Shown: positions 33,250 through 42,683, numbered from the stretch's first letter. The stretch: 64,000 bases of DNA from Bacillota bacterium (GCA_023412215.1 JAEYNX010000006.1:51014-115013); one strand, 5' to 3'. The notes: generated by a model from the sequence alone, not told the origin. Numbers and translations: made by a program.

Positions 33250-34266
33250 ATGGATCAAAAACCAATTATCGCAATCCTGCAAGGGGATGCCACGGGTGTA
33301 GGCCCGGAAATTGTGGCGCGTTTGGCTGTAAACGGATTTTTCAGCCGATATTGCCGTCCGATTTTAATTGGCGACGCGCGTGTATTTGAAATGGGGCTTA
33401 AGATTATCGGTACCACAACGCCCTATTCGAGCATTACAGCCATAGATGAAGCCGACTGGGGCAAAGGGATGCCGATTCTCGACCTGAAAAACATCGACCC
33501 GCAAAAAATTACGATGGGAGAGGTTAACCCTGAATGCGGCGCTGCGTGCGTAGAGATGATAAAAATAGGAGTGGAGCTGTTTAAGCAGGGTAAGATTGAC
33601 GGTATCTGCTTTGCCCCGTTTAATAAAAGCGCGATGAAGCTTGGCGGAAGCCCCGCGCCGAGTGAGCTGGAGCTGATGGCGATGTTGTTTAACATCACGG
33701 CGAGGTTCGGAGAAATCAACATGGTAGACGATGTTTGGACGACGCGCGTAACCAGCCATATTCCGCTTAGCTGCGTGGCGGAGGAATTAAGTGTAGCCAA
33801 AATAGTCGATTCTATCATTTTGGCAAACGACACCCTTATAAGTGCGGGTATAGAGCACCCGAGAATCGGGGTGTCGGCTCTTAACCCGCATGCAGGAGAA
33901 CATGGCCTCTGCGGGGCAGAGGAGATTGAACTGATTGTTCCTGCGGTGAAACAAGCGATAGCTACGGGTATACAGGCCAGCGGCCCATATTCGTCGGATA
34001 TCCTGTTTATCAAAGCCTTTAACAGAGAATTTGATGCCGCAGTTACCATGTTCCACGATCAGGGACAGATTGCACTGAAGTTGAGAGGCTTTGAGCAGGG
34101 CATTACCATCGGCGGCGGGTTCCCCCTGCCGGTTACCACCTGCGCACATGGTACAGCCCATGACATTGCAGGAAAATGCATTGCGAAAACCACCTCATTT
34201 GAAAATGCCGTTGTTATGGTAAGCCGTATGGCATCCAACACTGTAAACGAAGGAAGGCGAGAGTAG
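33250..34266 (+). CDS. PdxA-family dehydrogenase (PdxA2-like, four-carbon acid-sugar phosphate)
   Basis: A 338-aa NAD-dependent, metal-binding enzyme of the PdxA family. It shows GDATGVGPEIVARL at the start, VTSHIPLSCVAEEL with a metal His, NPHAGEHGLCGAEE, FHDQGQIALKLRGF and THGTAHD-like CAHGTAHDIAGK with the remaining ligands. True PdxA acts in pyridoxal phosphate synthesis. PdxA2 paralogues oxidise D-threonate or D-erythronate 4-phosphate, which then loses CO2 to yield dihydroxyacetone phosphate, and they are usually encoded with a DUF1537 kinase, which is present in this island at 37.2 kb. With the sigma-54 promoter and no pdx genes nearby, a catabolic role is favoured. AAAGGAG precedes the ATG. 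Confidence 0.87.
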   Translation: MDQKPIIAILQGDATGVGPEIVARLAVNGFFSRYCRPILIGDARVFEMGLKIIGTTTPYSSITAIDEADWGKGMPILDLKNIDPQKITMGEVNPECGAACVEMIKIGVELFKQGKIDGICFAPFNKSAMKLGGSPAPSELELMAMLFNITARFGEINMVDDVWTTRVTSHIPLSCVAEELSVAKIVDSIILANDTLISAGIEHPRIGVSALNPHAGEHGLCGAEEIELIVPAVKQAIATGIQASGPYSSDILFIKAFNREFDAAVTMFHDQGQIALKLRGFEQGITIGGGFPLPVTTCAHGTAHDIAGKCIAKTTSFENAVVMVSRMASNTVNEGRRE

Positions 34267-34420
34267 CATTGCCCTTTGCGGCTGGTTACGGTTTTAAGCC
34301 TTCTCTATGGTGACTAATCTTCAAAACGTGGTCGATACACCATGCATACCAATATCGGCAGCTGATGATGTTTGGAAGTCGGGAAGAAAGTAAACCGGTA
34401 AGTATATCGAAGGTGATTTT

Positions 34421-35854
34421 ATGAATCTTACAAATACGGGCATGCTTATTCAAAACCAGAGCCAAAAGCAAAAGCTGATCTTAACGCCGGACATGAGGGA
34501 ATCGTTAGAAGTCCTGCAGATGCCGCTTACGGAGCTTCAGAAAAAGGTTGAAGAATTAGTAATGGAAAACCCGGTGCTGGAGATAGATGAAGGCTACCAT
34601 TTCGCCGAAACCCCTATGAGTATAGGCGCGGATTACAGCAGCGGCAGCAAACCGAACGATGAGTTTGCTGATTATAAGCTGTTTAATAGGCATTCGGATT
34701 CCAGCATCTATACAGGCAAGGATGATTATGACCCGTTTTTATTTCTTACAGAGGCCGTTTCCTTTACCCAACTGCTGCTAAACCAGCTCTCTGAGCTTAA
34801 GATAAGCCCCGAAACCGCAAAGATATGCTGGTACATCATCGGCAACCTCGATGAAAGAGGCTATCTGATTATCGATGTACCAGAGGTGGCAGATACTCTG
34901 AGGCTGCCTACCGAGGAGGCGGAAAACGCACTGAAGATTGTACAGCAAATGGAGCCTGCGGGGGTAGGGGCGCGCAGCCTGCGTGAATGCCTCACCCTGC
35001 AGCTTCTGCGGCAGCCCGATTGCCCTCCCGCTCTCCTTCAAATCGTCCGCCAGTGTATAGAACTGCTTGCCGAGAACAAAGTACAGGAGATTGCCAGAAG
35101 GGCAAATATCTCTACACCCCTCGCGCAGGAATACTGCTGCCGCATTCGCCGGCTGAACCCGGTTCCATCCAGCGGCTTTCACACCCATGCAGAGGAGCTT
35201 TTTGTAATTCCCGAGGCAACCGTAAAAGCCGACGACACCGGACGGTTGATTGTTGAGCAGAATAATCAGCCCCTTTTCGGCCTGTCTATCAACAATTACT
35301 ATTTAACGCTGGCAGGGCAGACGGACGACCCGGCTACAGCGCAATACTTAAAGGCGAAGATAAAAAGGGCGGCGGCCTTCATACAGGAGCTTACTTTTCG
35401 CAAAAAAACCATTACCCGTGTGCTGGAGAAAATTATTGAAATGCAGCCCGACTACTTTCAGCAGGGCAAAACGTTTTTGCGCCCGATGGCTATCCAGGAT
35501 ATCGCGCAGGAACTGGAGCTCAACGAATCCACCATCAGCCGAGCCATTCAAAATAAATACATCCTGTGCCGGTACGGCACCGTCAGCATCCGGTCGCTGT
35601 TTACCGGTAAGGTGAAGAGCGCAACGCAGGATGAGGTATTCTCTTCCTTGTTTGTGAAGCATAAGATCAGCGATTTAATCGCAAACGAGAACAAAAGCAA
35701 GCCGCTTTCCGACCAGAACATCTGCGATTATCTCAGCCTTACCGGCATGATTGTTTCAAGAAGAACGGTGGCAAAATACCGCGACGAGATGAAGATACCG
35801 GCAGCATCCAAACGCAGATATCTCGGCTCACATCCGTACTCTTTGGCGATATAG
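34421..35854 (+). CDS. rpoN: RNA polymerase sigma-54 factor
   Basis: The 477-aa protein has the three-part layout of sigma-54: an N-terminal Gln/Leu-rich activator-response region (LIQNQSQKQKLILTPDMRESLEVLQMPLTELQ in pieces), a core-binding domain (about 110-300), and a DNA-binding C-terminus with a helix-turn-helix (AIQDIAQELELNESTISRAI) and the RpoN box SRRTVAKYR. AAGGTGATTTT precedes the ATG at 34421. It follows pdxA2 by 154 bases on the same strand, which may be read-through from the sigma-54 promoter. An rpoN inside a catabolic island beside its activator is notable. Confidence 0.95.
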   Translation: MNLTNTGMLIQNQSQKQKLILTPDMRESLEVLQMPLTELQKKVEELVMENPVLEIDEGYHFAETPMSIGADYSSGSKPNDEFADYKLFNRHSDSSIYTGKDDYDPFLFLTEAVSFTQLLLNQLSELKISPETAKICWYIIGNLDERGYLIIDVPEVADTLRLPTEEAENALKIVQQMEPAGVGARSLRECLTLQLLRQPDCPPALLQIVRQCIELLAENKVQEIARRANISTPLAQEYCCRIRRLNPVPSSGFHTHAEELFVIPEATVKADDTGRLIVEQNNQPLFGLSINNYYLTLAGQTDDPATAQYLKAKIKRAAAFIQELTFRKKTITRVLEKIIEMQPDYFQQGKTFLRPMAIQDIAQELELNESTISRAIQNKYILCRYGTVSIRSLFTGKVKSATQDEVFSSLFVKHKISDLIANENKSKPLSDQNICDYLSLTGMIVSRRTVAKYRDEMKIPAASKRRYLGSHPYSLAI

Positions 35855-35915
35855 TATTGTCGGAACAAGAAACGGCAGTCGTTGCGCGTGTGGTTTGCCG
35901 CGCAACGCGAATAAT

Positions 35916-35962
35916 AAGGGGTTATAACAAAAGCCTTCCGAGCTTTTGTTATAACCCCTTTT
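35916..35962. terminator. Bidirectional terminator between rpoN and the AbrB-type gene
   Basis: A perfect 19-bp stem (AAGGGGTTATAACAAAAGC and its complement) around CCTTCCG separates convergent genes, with T- or A-rich edges on both strands. It can end both transcripts. Confidence 0.9.
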
Positions 35963-35982
35963 CAAATATAGGTTTAAGCATC

Positions 35983-37041
35983 TTACAGCGTACTCAGCAA
36001 CCGGGCGATGACGGGGAATATACATAAAACGGCCATTACCCGGCAGGTATGCATTAAAACGATCTTGGGGGTGTCCAGCCCCATTTCATCGGCTATCAAA
36101 CCCATCTCGGCAATACCGCCGGGGATACCGCAAAACAGACAGGTGATAAACTCAAGGCCGGTGACACGATGGAGCACCCATGCCGTAATAAACGACATAA
36201 AAAACACTGCAATGAGGATGAGCAGCATTGGCAGAAACAGTTTTTCAATCGAGAACAGGGTGTGCCGCGTAATCTGGCTGCCGATATAGCATCCCGCGAG
36301 GATTTGAATTGCATCCCGCAGCATAGTGGGAACATGGATTTTTTGTGTCGCAACATTTGCCGCCGCAGTAAAGAGCAGCGCCCCTATAATCGCTCCCGCA
36401 GGAACGCCAAGCGCTTTAAAACTATAGCCGCCCACAAGGGCCACTGCTACCGAAAAGGCAAGCCATATACTACGCATCCTTAGGGGGGATGCTATGTGTG
36501 CAGGTTCCGGCAAGGGGTTTATGTCCGTGCTTTGTATCTTCCCGGCGGCGCGCATCGGCGTAAGAAACCGGCGGGCTAAAAAGGGCGGAAAGAACGAAAC
36601 CACAAACACAAAACGAAACAGCTGCAGCAGCGTTACCTGTTCCGGGTTTGCGCCAAGCTCACCCGCAATCAGCGCAAGGTCGGAAACGCCTCCCGGCGCG
36701 CAGGAAAACAGCGCGGTCATCCAGTCCAGGGAAGTGGTTTTTATCATTAAGAGCGCAAACAATACGGTAAAGAACAGGAGCATGGCAATCAGTATTACCG
36801 CCGGTTTTGCCATTCGGCGCAGTTGCACAAGGTCGGCACGGGCAAACCGGCACCCTATGATCAGGCCGGAAAGCACCTGTGTTAATACGCGAAGGTTCGG
36901 AGGATATGTAAGATTCCCCACTGCCACTCCCAAAATCGCCGTGGCTATCATGGCGCCAATCATAGCTCCGGCAGGTATTTTAAGTGCCCGAGCCGTAAGG
37001 CCTCCTGCTGCGCCGACCCCTAAGACAAGCAATAACTGCAT
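35983..37041 (-). CDS. AbrB family (PF05145) membrane protein, putative transporter
   Basis: A 352-aa polytopic membrane protein with two similar halves (GGLTARALKIPAGAMIGAMI near the start and GGYSFKALGVPAGAIIGALL later), the pattern of the AbrB/ammonia-monooxygenase-associated family. The segments SCAPGGVSDLALIAGELG and CGIPGGIAEMGLIADEMG repeat in the two halves. The function of the family is unresolved. GGGGGAA lies six bases before the ATG at 37041, so the longer upstream reading was rejected. It lies 124 bases downstream of the DUF1537 kinase gene on the same strand, so uptake of its substrate is a reasonable guess. Confidence 0.8.
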   Translation of the reverse strand: MQLLLVLGVGAAGGLTARALKIPAGAMIGAMIATAILGVAVGNLTYPPNLRVLTQVLSGLIIGCRFARADLVQLRRMAKPAVILIAMLLFFTVLFALLMIKTTSLDWMTALFSCAPGGVSDLALIAGELGANPEQVTLLQLFRFVFVVSFFPPFLARRFLTPMRAAGKIQSTDINPLPEPAHIASPLRMRSIWLAFSVAVALVGGYSFKALGVPAGAIIGALLFTAAANVATQKIHVPTMLRDAIQILAGCYIGSQITRHTLFSIEKLFLPMLLILIAVFFMSFITAWVLHRVTGLEFITCLFCGIPGGIAEMGLIADEMGLDTPKIVLMHTCRVMAVLCIFPVIARLLSTL

Positions 37042-37165
37042 GATCGATTCCCCCATGGTGAAAATACGCCGACTGCCGCCGAGACGCGGAGAATTTGGGC
37101 AAAACCTCCGCCTGCCGCGTGTAAGCAAACCGCTTATACTAAATTCAATTTAAAAAGGAATGCTT

Positions 37166-38611
37166 CTAGGAGTGCTGGATATTCTCCAAAAAGACCTCTA
37201 CCACCCTGCGAAGGTCGCTCGGATCTCCCACATTACCCGGAAAGATAATATAGGGCATGCCCGGGAAACGGCTTTCTCCGCCCGTCTGCCATACCGGAAT
37301 ACCAGGTAGAATCTGCCCGAGTACGAGGGCTCTTTTTACCCCAAGCCCATTTACGCCGATATCGCTGGAGGTGATGCCCCCCTTTGCAACGAGAAACTGC
37401 GGCTCGACACTCAGCTTTTGCACGATCCCGGTAAGTGCGCCGGAGATTTTCACGGCGATATTCAGTTCGTCCTCCGGGTTGCCGGTGTTTATGTCGATTC
37501 GTTCGCGGCGTGTCATCACCACTACGGTCTTCCCTTGTTCTATCAGCCTTTCACAAAGGCCCGTAACCCGCTTTTGTTCAGCTGCAAATGCGGCATCGTT
37601 CAGTACAAGATGCTGATCGAATATAACCTGCTCCACGGCTTGAAGCTCTGTGAGCAGCTTAAGCTGCTCCGTGGTCTTGTTGGTAAAGGAGCCTGCAATA
37701 ATCAGCCCGCCATGGTGGTTATCGTGCGCGATAAGCTCATTGCGGGTAAGCAGCGAACGCCTTTCAATGCCGCCTATCACCTTTACAAACGCAGCCGCCG
37801 TACGGAACAAAAAGTATTTGCCTTGTGCAATAACGTGCAGCAGAGCGGTTGCAAACACGGTAATGTCGTCGTAATCGAGGGCATTTACCACCACCTTGCC
37901 GAAATGGCTTACGGCGGCCAGTTTATTTTCTATGGAAGCATAATCGCAGCGGCGCAGTTCATCCAGCGAAATACAGGTGACCTCGGAGCGCTTGCAGCGC
38001 CCGGCGGTCTTCTCTTCCACCCAATCGCACAGGTTGGAACTGCGATAGCCAAAGGTCTTGTCTTGTGCAAATTCGGTTTCTCCGGCAGGGGTCAGGCAGC
38101 CGTTCAGGTTAACATAATGAGTGCTGTCTGCGGTGTATCGGCCCCCTTCGGGGAAGAAAGGCAGAATGATCTCTCCGTCAAACGGCGGGTGCCCCTCCGC
38201 TTCAAGCGTGCAGCGCAGAACCTCGGTTTCCAGCGGGTAATGCCCGCGCAGGGTAGAATCTCCGCGGCTGATGATGAGCGCGGGCTCTCTGCTTTTTTGG
38301 GCTGCACGCATCACTGCGCGTGCGATCTCCTTGTGAGCCTTTTGGGTCTGTTCCTCGGTGAAACTGCGGGAGTTTGTGAGCACAAAAAACATGCGGGTTT
38401 GTTCCGCAAGTCCTTGTTTAATGGTTTCTTCCGTCCAGTCGGTGTAAACCGATATATTATGTACCGTCTGAATGCCGGTAGGGTCATCATCCAAAACCAC
38501 AATCTTTTGATGGTTCGCTTGCAGTGCCTGGGCGAAGGACGCGTCTACCGCCGCTGTGTCGTATGCGGGGTAGCGCGCAAGCAGGCCACTTAGCGTCAAA
38601 CGCTCTGTCAT
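37166..38611 (-). CDS. DUF1537 four-carbon acid-sugar kinase
   Basis: A 481-aa kinase of the DUF1537 family. The N-terminal domain carries IVVLDDDPTGIQTVHNISVY, with DDDPTG at residues 41-46 binding the sugar acid; the C-terminal nucleotide-binding domain carries FLVAKGGITSSDIG and IIFPGNVGDP. Characterised members phosphorylate D-threonate, D-erythronate, 3-oxo-tetronate or related acids. With the PdxA2-like dehydrogenase and the LtnD-like dehydrogenase in the same island, it should act in a four-carbon acid-sugar pathway. AAGGAGG lies eight bases before the ATG at 38611; the longer upstream frame crosses a hairpin and was rejected. Confidence 0.92.
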   Translation of the reverse strand: MTERLTLSGLLARYPAYDTAAVDASFAQALQANHQKIVVLDDDPTGIQTVHNISVYTDWTEETIKQGLAEQTRMFFVLTNSRSFTEEQTQKAHKEIARAVMRAAQKSREPALIISRGDSTLRGHYPLETEVLRCTLEAEGHPPFDGEIILPFFPEGGRYTADSTHYVNLNGCLTPAGETEFAQDKTFGYRSSNLCDWVEEKTAGRCKRSEVTCISLDELRRCDYASIENKLAAVSHFGKVVVNALDYDDITVFATALLHVIAQGKYFLFRTAAAFVKVIGGIERRSLLTRNELIAHDNHHGGLIIAGSFTNKTTEQLKLLTELQAVEQVIFDQHLVLNDAAFAAEQKRVTGLCERLIEQGKTVVVMTRRERIDINTGNPEDELNIAVKISGALTGIVQKLSVEPQFLVAKGGITSSDIGVNGLGVKRALVLGQILPGIPVWQTGGESRFPGMPYIIFPGNVGDPSDLRRVVEVFLENIQHS

Positions 38612-38625
38612 GAGAAAATCCTCCT

Positions 38626-38658
38626 TAAAAACAGGGAAGAGAAACGCGTCTCTTCCCT
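38626..38658 (-). terminator. Hairpin with T-run between the ABC permease and DUF1537 genes
   Basis: On the minus strand AGGGAAGAGA and TCTCTTCCCT pair around CGCGTT and are followed by GTTTTT. It may partly terminate the ABC operon and set lower expression of the kinase, whose ribosome site lies just after it. Confidence 0.6.
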
Positions 38659-38724
38659 TACCGGTGCGATATAGTGAAACTAGTTTTCCGTTATAATCCC
38701 TGACGGATACTCTTCGCGCAGGTG

Positions 38725-39564
38725 TCAGCCCTTTACGCCGCCGTCCATCATGCCGGAGATAATCTTTTTTTGCAGCAGCAAAACAACAATAATGAGTGGC
38801 GCGGTCACAACCACCGAAGCAGCTGAAAGAAGCTCCCATGGAACATAGTACTCGGTTTGGAACAGAGTAAGGGCAACGGTAACGGTTCTTGCGGTTTCCA
38901 ACGGGTTAAACACCTGTGCAAACAAATAGTTATTCCATGAATTTATAAACACCAAAATGCTCACAGTGAAGATACCGGGTGCGATGAGCGGAATAAGAAT
39001 GCGGGTAAACATGGTGAACATGTCTGCACCGTCAATCATAGCGCTTTCCTCCATCGCGAGAGGGATACTCTGAAAGAACCCGCTTAAAAACCACACCGCC
39101 ATGGGCAGCTCTACCGCCACAATGGAAAGCGCCAGACCAAGGTGAGTGTTTAGTAGGTGCAGGTTGCCTAGCATCTGATAAATCGGGTTTAGCAGTGTAA
39201 CAGGGGGAAGCAGCGTCACCGAAAGCAGAGCCGCGAGCACCAGTTTTTTCCCCTTAATATCAACGCGCGCAATCGAGTAGCTTGCCATGCTGGAAACGAT
39301 AATAACAAACCCCGTTGCCAGCAGCGAGATTACAAGGCTGTTAAGAATGTATTTTGCAAACGGCTGCATTTCAAAGATCTTAAAGAAGTTATCAAAACGC
39401 AGCTTTTCGGGCAGCATAACCAGGGGCATGGTAAACAGCTCGCGCATGTTCTTAAACGCACCGAGCACCAGCCATACAAACGGAAGTAATATCGCGCCCA
39501 CAAAAGCAACAACGAAGACATACAGCCCGATGTTACTAAAAATCTTCTTTTTATTGCTGCTCAT
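38725..39564 (-). CDS. Sugar ABC transporter permease (MalG type)
   Basis: A 279-aa inner-membrane permease with about six helices. The cytoplasmic EAA loop, which docks the ATPase, reads EESAMIDGADMFTMFTRILIPLIAPGI, characteristic of MalG-type permeases in the CUT1 family. Its ATG overlaps the stop of the upstream permease (ATGA), implying coupled synthesis. It works with the lipoprotein and MalF-like permease encoded upstream. No ATPase gene is present in the island, so a shared MsmX-type ATPase elsewhere is expected. Confidence 0.94.
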   Translation of the reverse strand: MSSNKKKIFSNIGLYVFVVAFVGAILLPFVWLVLGAFKNMRELFTMPLVMLPEKLRFDNFFKIFEMQPFAKYILNSLVISLLATGFVIIVSSMASYSIARVDIKGKKLVLAALLSVTLLPPVTLLNPIYQMLGNLHLLNTHLGLALSIVAVELPMAVWFLSGFFQSIPLAMEESAMIDGADMFTMFTRILIPLIAPGIFTVSILVFINSWNNYLFAQVFNPLETARTVTVALTLFQTEYYVPWELLSAASVVVTAPLIIVVLLLQKKIISGMMDGGVKG

Positions 39565-40457
39565 CGGCCTTTAGGCACCTCCATTTTTGTTTTAATGCCA
39601 TCGGCGAAGAACAAAGCGATAATCATCGAAACGACGAAGGTTACCATTGCCGCTGCGGAGCCATAACCGAGATCTCCGAATTGGAAATAATTCCTTACAG
39701 TAAATAGTGTAAGGCTTTGTGTGGAGTTTGCGGGGCCACCGCCTGTGAGCACTGCCACAAGGTCATAGATTCTAAAGCTCTGAATGGTACGGAACAGGAG
39801 CGATACCATTAGAACGGGCTTAAGCATTGGTAACGTAATGTAGTAAAACCGCTTAAACACATTCGCGCCATCTATGGACGCTGCCTCATACTGTTCTGCA
39901 GAGATAGTCTGAAGCCCTGCGAGCAGCAGCAGCGACATATACGGGCTTGTTTTCCATACATCTGAAATTATGATAGACCAAAACGCGTTTGTACTGCCTG
40001 TAATCCACTTGATCGGCTCGGAGATTACCCCCCAGTTCATCAGCAGATAGTTGATAACGCCGAAAGATTCCGCAAACATAAACTGCCACATCAGCGCCGA
40101 AACGATGGTGGGAATAGCCCACGGCACCAGGATTGCGGCACGCACAAGCCCCTGCCCTTTAAAGTTGCGGTTCATGATCAATGCGCAGACCATACCGAGT
40201 ACGGTCTCCAGCACCACCGATACAACAGTGAAGACGCCGGTAAACTTCAGCGACTGTATGAACAGTGGGTCCGAAAATAGCTTAATGTAATTATCAAATC
40301 CCACAAATTTTCCGCCCAGTCGAATTGTTTGAATGCGCAAAGACAAAAAGCTGTTGTATATTGTATTAAGTACCGGGTATGCAACAAATAACGCGATGAT
40401 TACAAGCGAAGGGATCAGAAAAATATATGCTACCCGTCGTCTTTCCTTGGTATTCAT
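39561..40457 (-). CDS. Sugar ABC transporter permease (MalF type)
   Basis: A 298-aa permease with the CUT1 layout of six transmembrane helices. The EAA loop is EQYEAASIDGANVFKRFYYITLPMLKPV. The N-terminal KERRRVAYIFLIPSLVII is usual for MalF-like proteins of Gram-positives without the extra periplasmic loop. It lies 109 bases after the binding lipoprotein gene, with a hairpin between, and overlaps the second permease. GGAGGAACC lies just before its ATG. Confidence 0.94.
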   Translation of the reverse strand: MNTKERRRVAYIFLIPSLVIIALFVAYPVLNTIYNSFLSLRIQTIRLGGKFVGFDNYIKLFSDPLFIQSLKFTGVFTVVSVVLETVLGMVCALIMNRNFKGQGLVRAAILVPWAIPTIVSALMWQFMFAESFGVINYLLMNWGVISEPIKWITGSTNAFWSIIISDVWKTSPYMSLLLLAGLQTISAEQYEAASIDGANVFKRFYYITLPMLKPVLMVSLLFRTIQSFRIYDLVAVLTGGGPANSTQSLTLFTVRNYFQFGDLGYGSAAAMVTFVVSMIIALFFADGIKTKMEVPKGR

Positions 40458-40525
40458 TGGTTCCTCCTGCTACTTCATATTCTATTGTTCCAACCCTTCG
40501 CTTGTAAATCAATTTGCGAGGGGAT

Positions 40526-40549
40526 GATACGCGTCTGGCGACGCGTATC
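40526..40549 (-). other. Intercistronic hairpin between binding protein and permease genes
   Basis: GATACGCGTC and GACGCGTATC pair perfectly around a four-base loop. No T-run follows, so it more likely stabilises the abundant binding-protein mRNA or attenuates the permeases than terminates fully. Confidence 0.6.
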
Positions 40550-40566
40550 AACACAAGAATATCGGC

Positions 40567-41901
40567 CTATCTGGCCATGATCTCCTCAAGTTGAGGCTTC
40601 ATGTCCTGTACCGCTTTCTCGGGTGTGGCTGTATTGGCGAGTACAGCTGCAAAACCCTGTTGAAGAACTGCGGAAAGCTCTGCATAATACGCTGTTTTGG
40701 GTCTGGCCTTAGACATCTTAGCCACCGCTTTGAGGGTCGTGAAGTGGGGGAACTTAGCCAGCACTTCAGCGTCGTCATAAACAGAAGGGGATACCGGCAT
40801 CAGGCCCATAAGCAATGCTCGGGTTTTTTGAGATTCTACATTGCTAAGGTACTTCAAGAAGATCTTTGCGGCGTCCTTGTTTTTCGAGAAGGAAGATATG
40901 CCGACAGACCAGCCGCCCATGGTGTTGTAGTTGGTGGCAGCATCTTTACCGCCGGGGATGGGGCAGATTGCAACCTTACCTGCAACCTTGGAGGTTTCAG
41001 CGTCATTTGCTCCTGCAACGGCGGTAGGCCAGTCGCGGATGAACAGGGTATTGCCGGAATAGAACGGCACGCGGGAAGCCGACCATTTATAGCCGGTGAT
41101 GCCGGGGTCGGTAATCTTGTCTACCAAGATAAGATCCTGCATCCTCTGCAGACCCTTAATGGTTTCAGGCGAATCGATTACAACCTTACCTCCGTCATCC
41201 AGAACGTTGCCGCCGTAGCCCCAAACGAATTCCATGGCCGCGCAGGTAAGCGCTTCGTACTGCTTCCAGCCGGAAGAAAAGCCATTGGTGATTTCAGGCT
41301 CCTTGCTCATGATGTCTTTGGAAATCTGAGCAAGCTCATCCCACGTTTTTGGGGGCTGGTAGCCGTATTTGTCCAATAAATCCTTGCGGTAAAGCAGAAT
41401 TCCGGCATCCATGTAAAGGGGTACGCTATAGAGCTTGCCGTCATAGGTGTTTGCTTCGATAGGGCCATTAAAGAACGTCTTTAATTCATCGGCCGAGAAG
41501 ATATCATCCACCGGTTCTGTCCAGCCGGCGGAAACGAAGGTGAGCGGCCAAGTGGTGTCCATTTCAAAAACATCCATGGATGAATCCTGTGCCTGTAATA
41601 CGGTGCTGATGGTCTGTAATTTCTTGTCCGATTCGGCAGGCAGGTCAACCAATGTAATCTTGATATTCGGGTTAGCTGCTTCAAAATCAGCAACAACCTT
41701 TTTGGTAGAGTCTGCAAATGCCGCATCATAATAATAGGTTAAGGTAACCTGCTCTGCGGGTTGTGTATTGGATGCAGTGCCGGATGTAGCGTCGGAGGCG
41801 CTGCTCGCTGGAGCGGAAGAAGTAGTGCAGCCTGCAAAAAGGGTAGCCACAGTTACCACTGATAAAGCGAACGCCAGCGCTTTCTTAACTCGAATTTTCA
41901 T
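40567..41901 (-). CDS. Sugar-binding lipoprotein of CUT1 ABC transporter
   Basis: A 444-aa family-1 extracellular solute-binding protein. Residues 1-25 are a lipoprotein signal with the lipobox LFAGC and the lipid-anchored Cys25, followed by a Ser/Ala/Thr-rich linker. The mature part begins with VTLTYYYDAAFADS and keeps features such as VFEMDTTWPLTF and YKWSASRVPFYSG. It should capture a carbohydrate, perhaps an alpha-glucoside given the divergent GH13 gene. GGAGGAAATGT precedes the ATG at 41901, so the longer reading upstream was dropped. It heads the leftward ABC operon. Confidence 0.94.
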   Translation of the reverse strand: MKIRVKKALAFALSVVTVATLFAGCTTSSAPASSASDATSGTASNTQPAEQVTLTYYYDAAFADSTKKVVADFEAANPNIKITLVDLPAESDKKLQTISTVLQAQDSSMDVFEMDTTWPLTFVSAGWTEPVDDIFSADELKTFFNGPIEANTYDGKLYSVPLYMDAGILLYRKDLLDKYGYQPPKTWDELAQISKDIMSKEPEITNGFSSGWKQYEALTCAAMEFVWGYGGNVLDDGGKVVIDSPETIKGLQRMQDLILVDKITDPGITGYKWSASRVPFYSGNTLFIRDWPTAVAGANDAETSKVAGKVAICPIPGGKDAATNYNTMGGWSVGISSFSKNKDAAKIFLKYLSNVESQKTRALLMGLMPVSPSVYDDAEVLAKFPHFTTLKAVAKMSKARPKTAYYAELSAVLQQGFAAVLANTATPEKAVQDMKPQLEEIMAR

Positions 41902-42001
41902 ACATTTCCTCCAAGTAATAATTTTGATGTTGATCAGTCTTACACCGAGGGCTAAACGGATCATGTCAAATTCGCTGTCTGGCACGGTTGCCACCATCTG
42001 A

Positions 42002-42683
42002 AATATTTACAGCAGTGTAAAAGTGTTATTTCTTCGGCGCGCGCTCACCGAAGAGCTATTCTCCGCTTTGTTTTCAGAGCCGTACCATTGATTGCGGAAA
42101 AAAGTGTACTGCTTAAAATCCGGCTTTTCTCCGTTTGGCTTGCCTGTGATCACTGCCACTGTTGTATGAGCAAAAGCCATGCCAAAAGTCACTTTCGACT
42201 TCGGCTAAGAGCAAATACTACTAAATATACATATCTCAGCAATAATATGTGTGCATGTTGCACATGATGGTTGCTGTATTGATTGATGGGTACAAAACAT
42301 ACAAAGCACCAACCATAAATAGGTACTATATTAGCGATGTTGCCGGAGACATATGAAACATAAAACGTTTCAACTGTTTCAGTTCAGATATATTTTTGCT
42401 GTTTTACACAATTATAAGACATTGGTTTTGAATAGTTTTGCGTGCCGCCTAGACCCTTGCAGGCAAGGCTTGTCACCTTCTTCGTTAATTTTATGGAGAA
42501 AAACTGCACTTTTATTCTCTTGGTAACCCTAATGGGCGCACTTACTATGAATGGGTAGCACATGGAATGACTATAAGAGACAGTTGCCTATGTAAATTAT
42601 AAAATCGTTTCTGCTTTTGGCACACAGCTTGCTTTATTATATAATATAGTAAGAAATCTGTCGACAATAGAAAGGGTGCTTGT
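42002..42683. promoter_or_regulatory. Divergent regulatory region between the ABC operon and glucosidase
   Basis: The 680-base AT-rich gap lacks a credible gene. On the plus strand TTGGCA (42617-42622), 17 bases, TATAAT (42640-42645) is a good sigma-A promoter for the glucosidase. An inverted repeat TGAAAC-N7-GTTTCA at 42355-42373, containing AAACGTTTCA, could be the operator for a LacI- or CcpA-type regulator. I find no sigma-54 promoter here. Confidence 0.6.

Noticed and set aside
37418..38593. A 391-aa open frame on the plus strand
   Set aside because: It is antisense to the DUF1537 kinase gene, lacks a ribosome site and shows no family features. Long shadow frames are expected in GC-rich coding DNA.
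42007..42192. A 61-aa minus-strand frame beside the sugar-binding protein gene
   Set aside because: It has no plausible ribosome site and lies in the divergent regulatory region; the residues look random.
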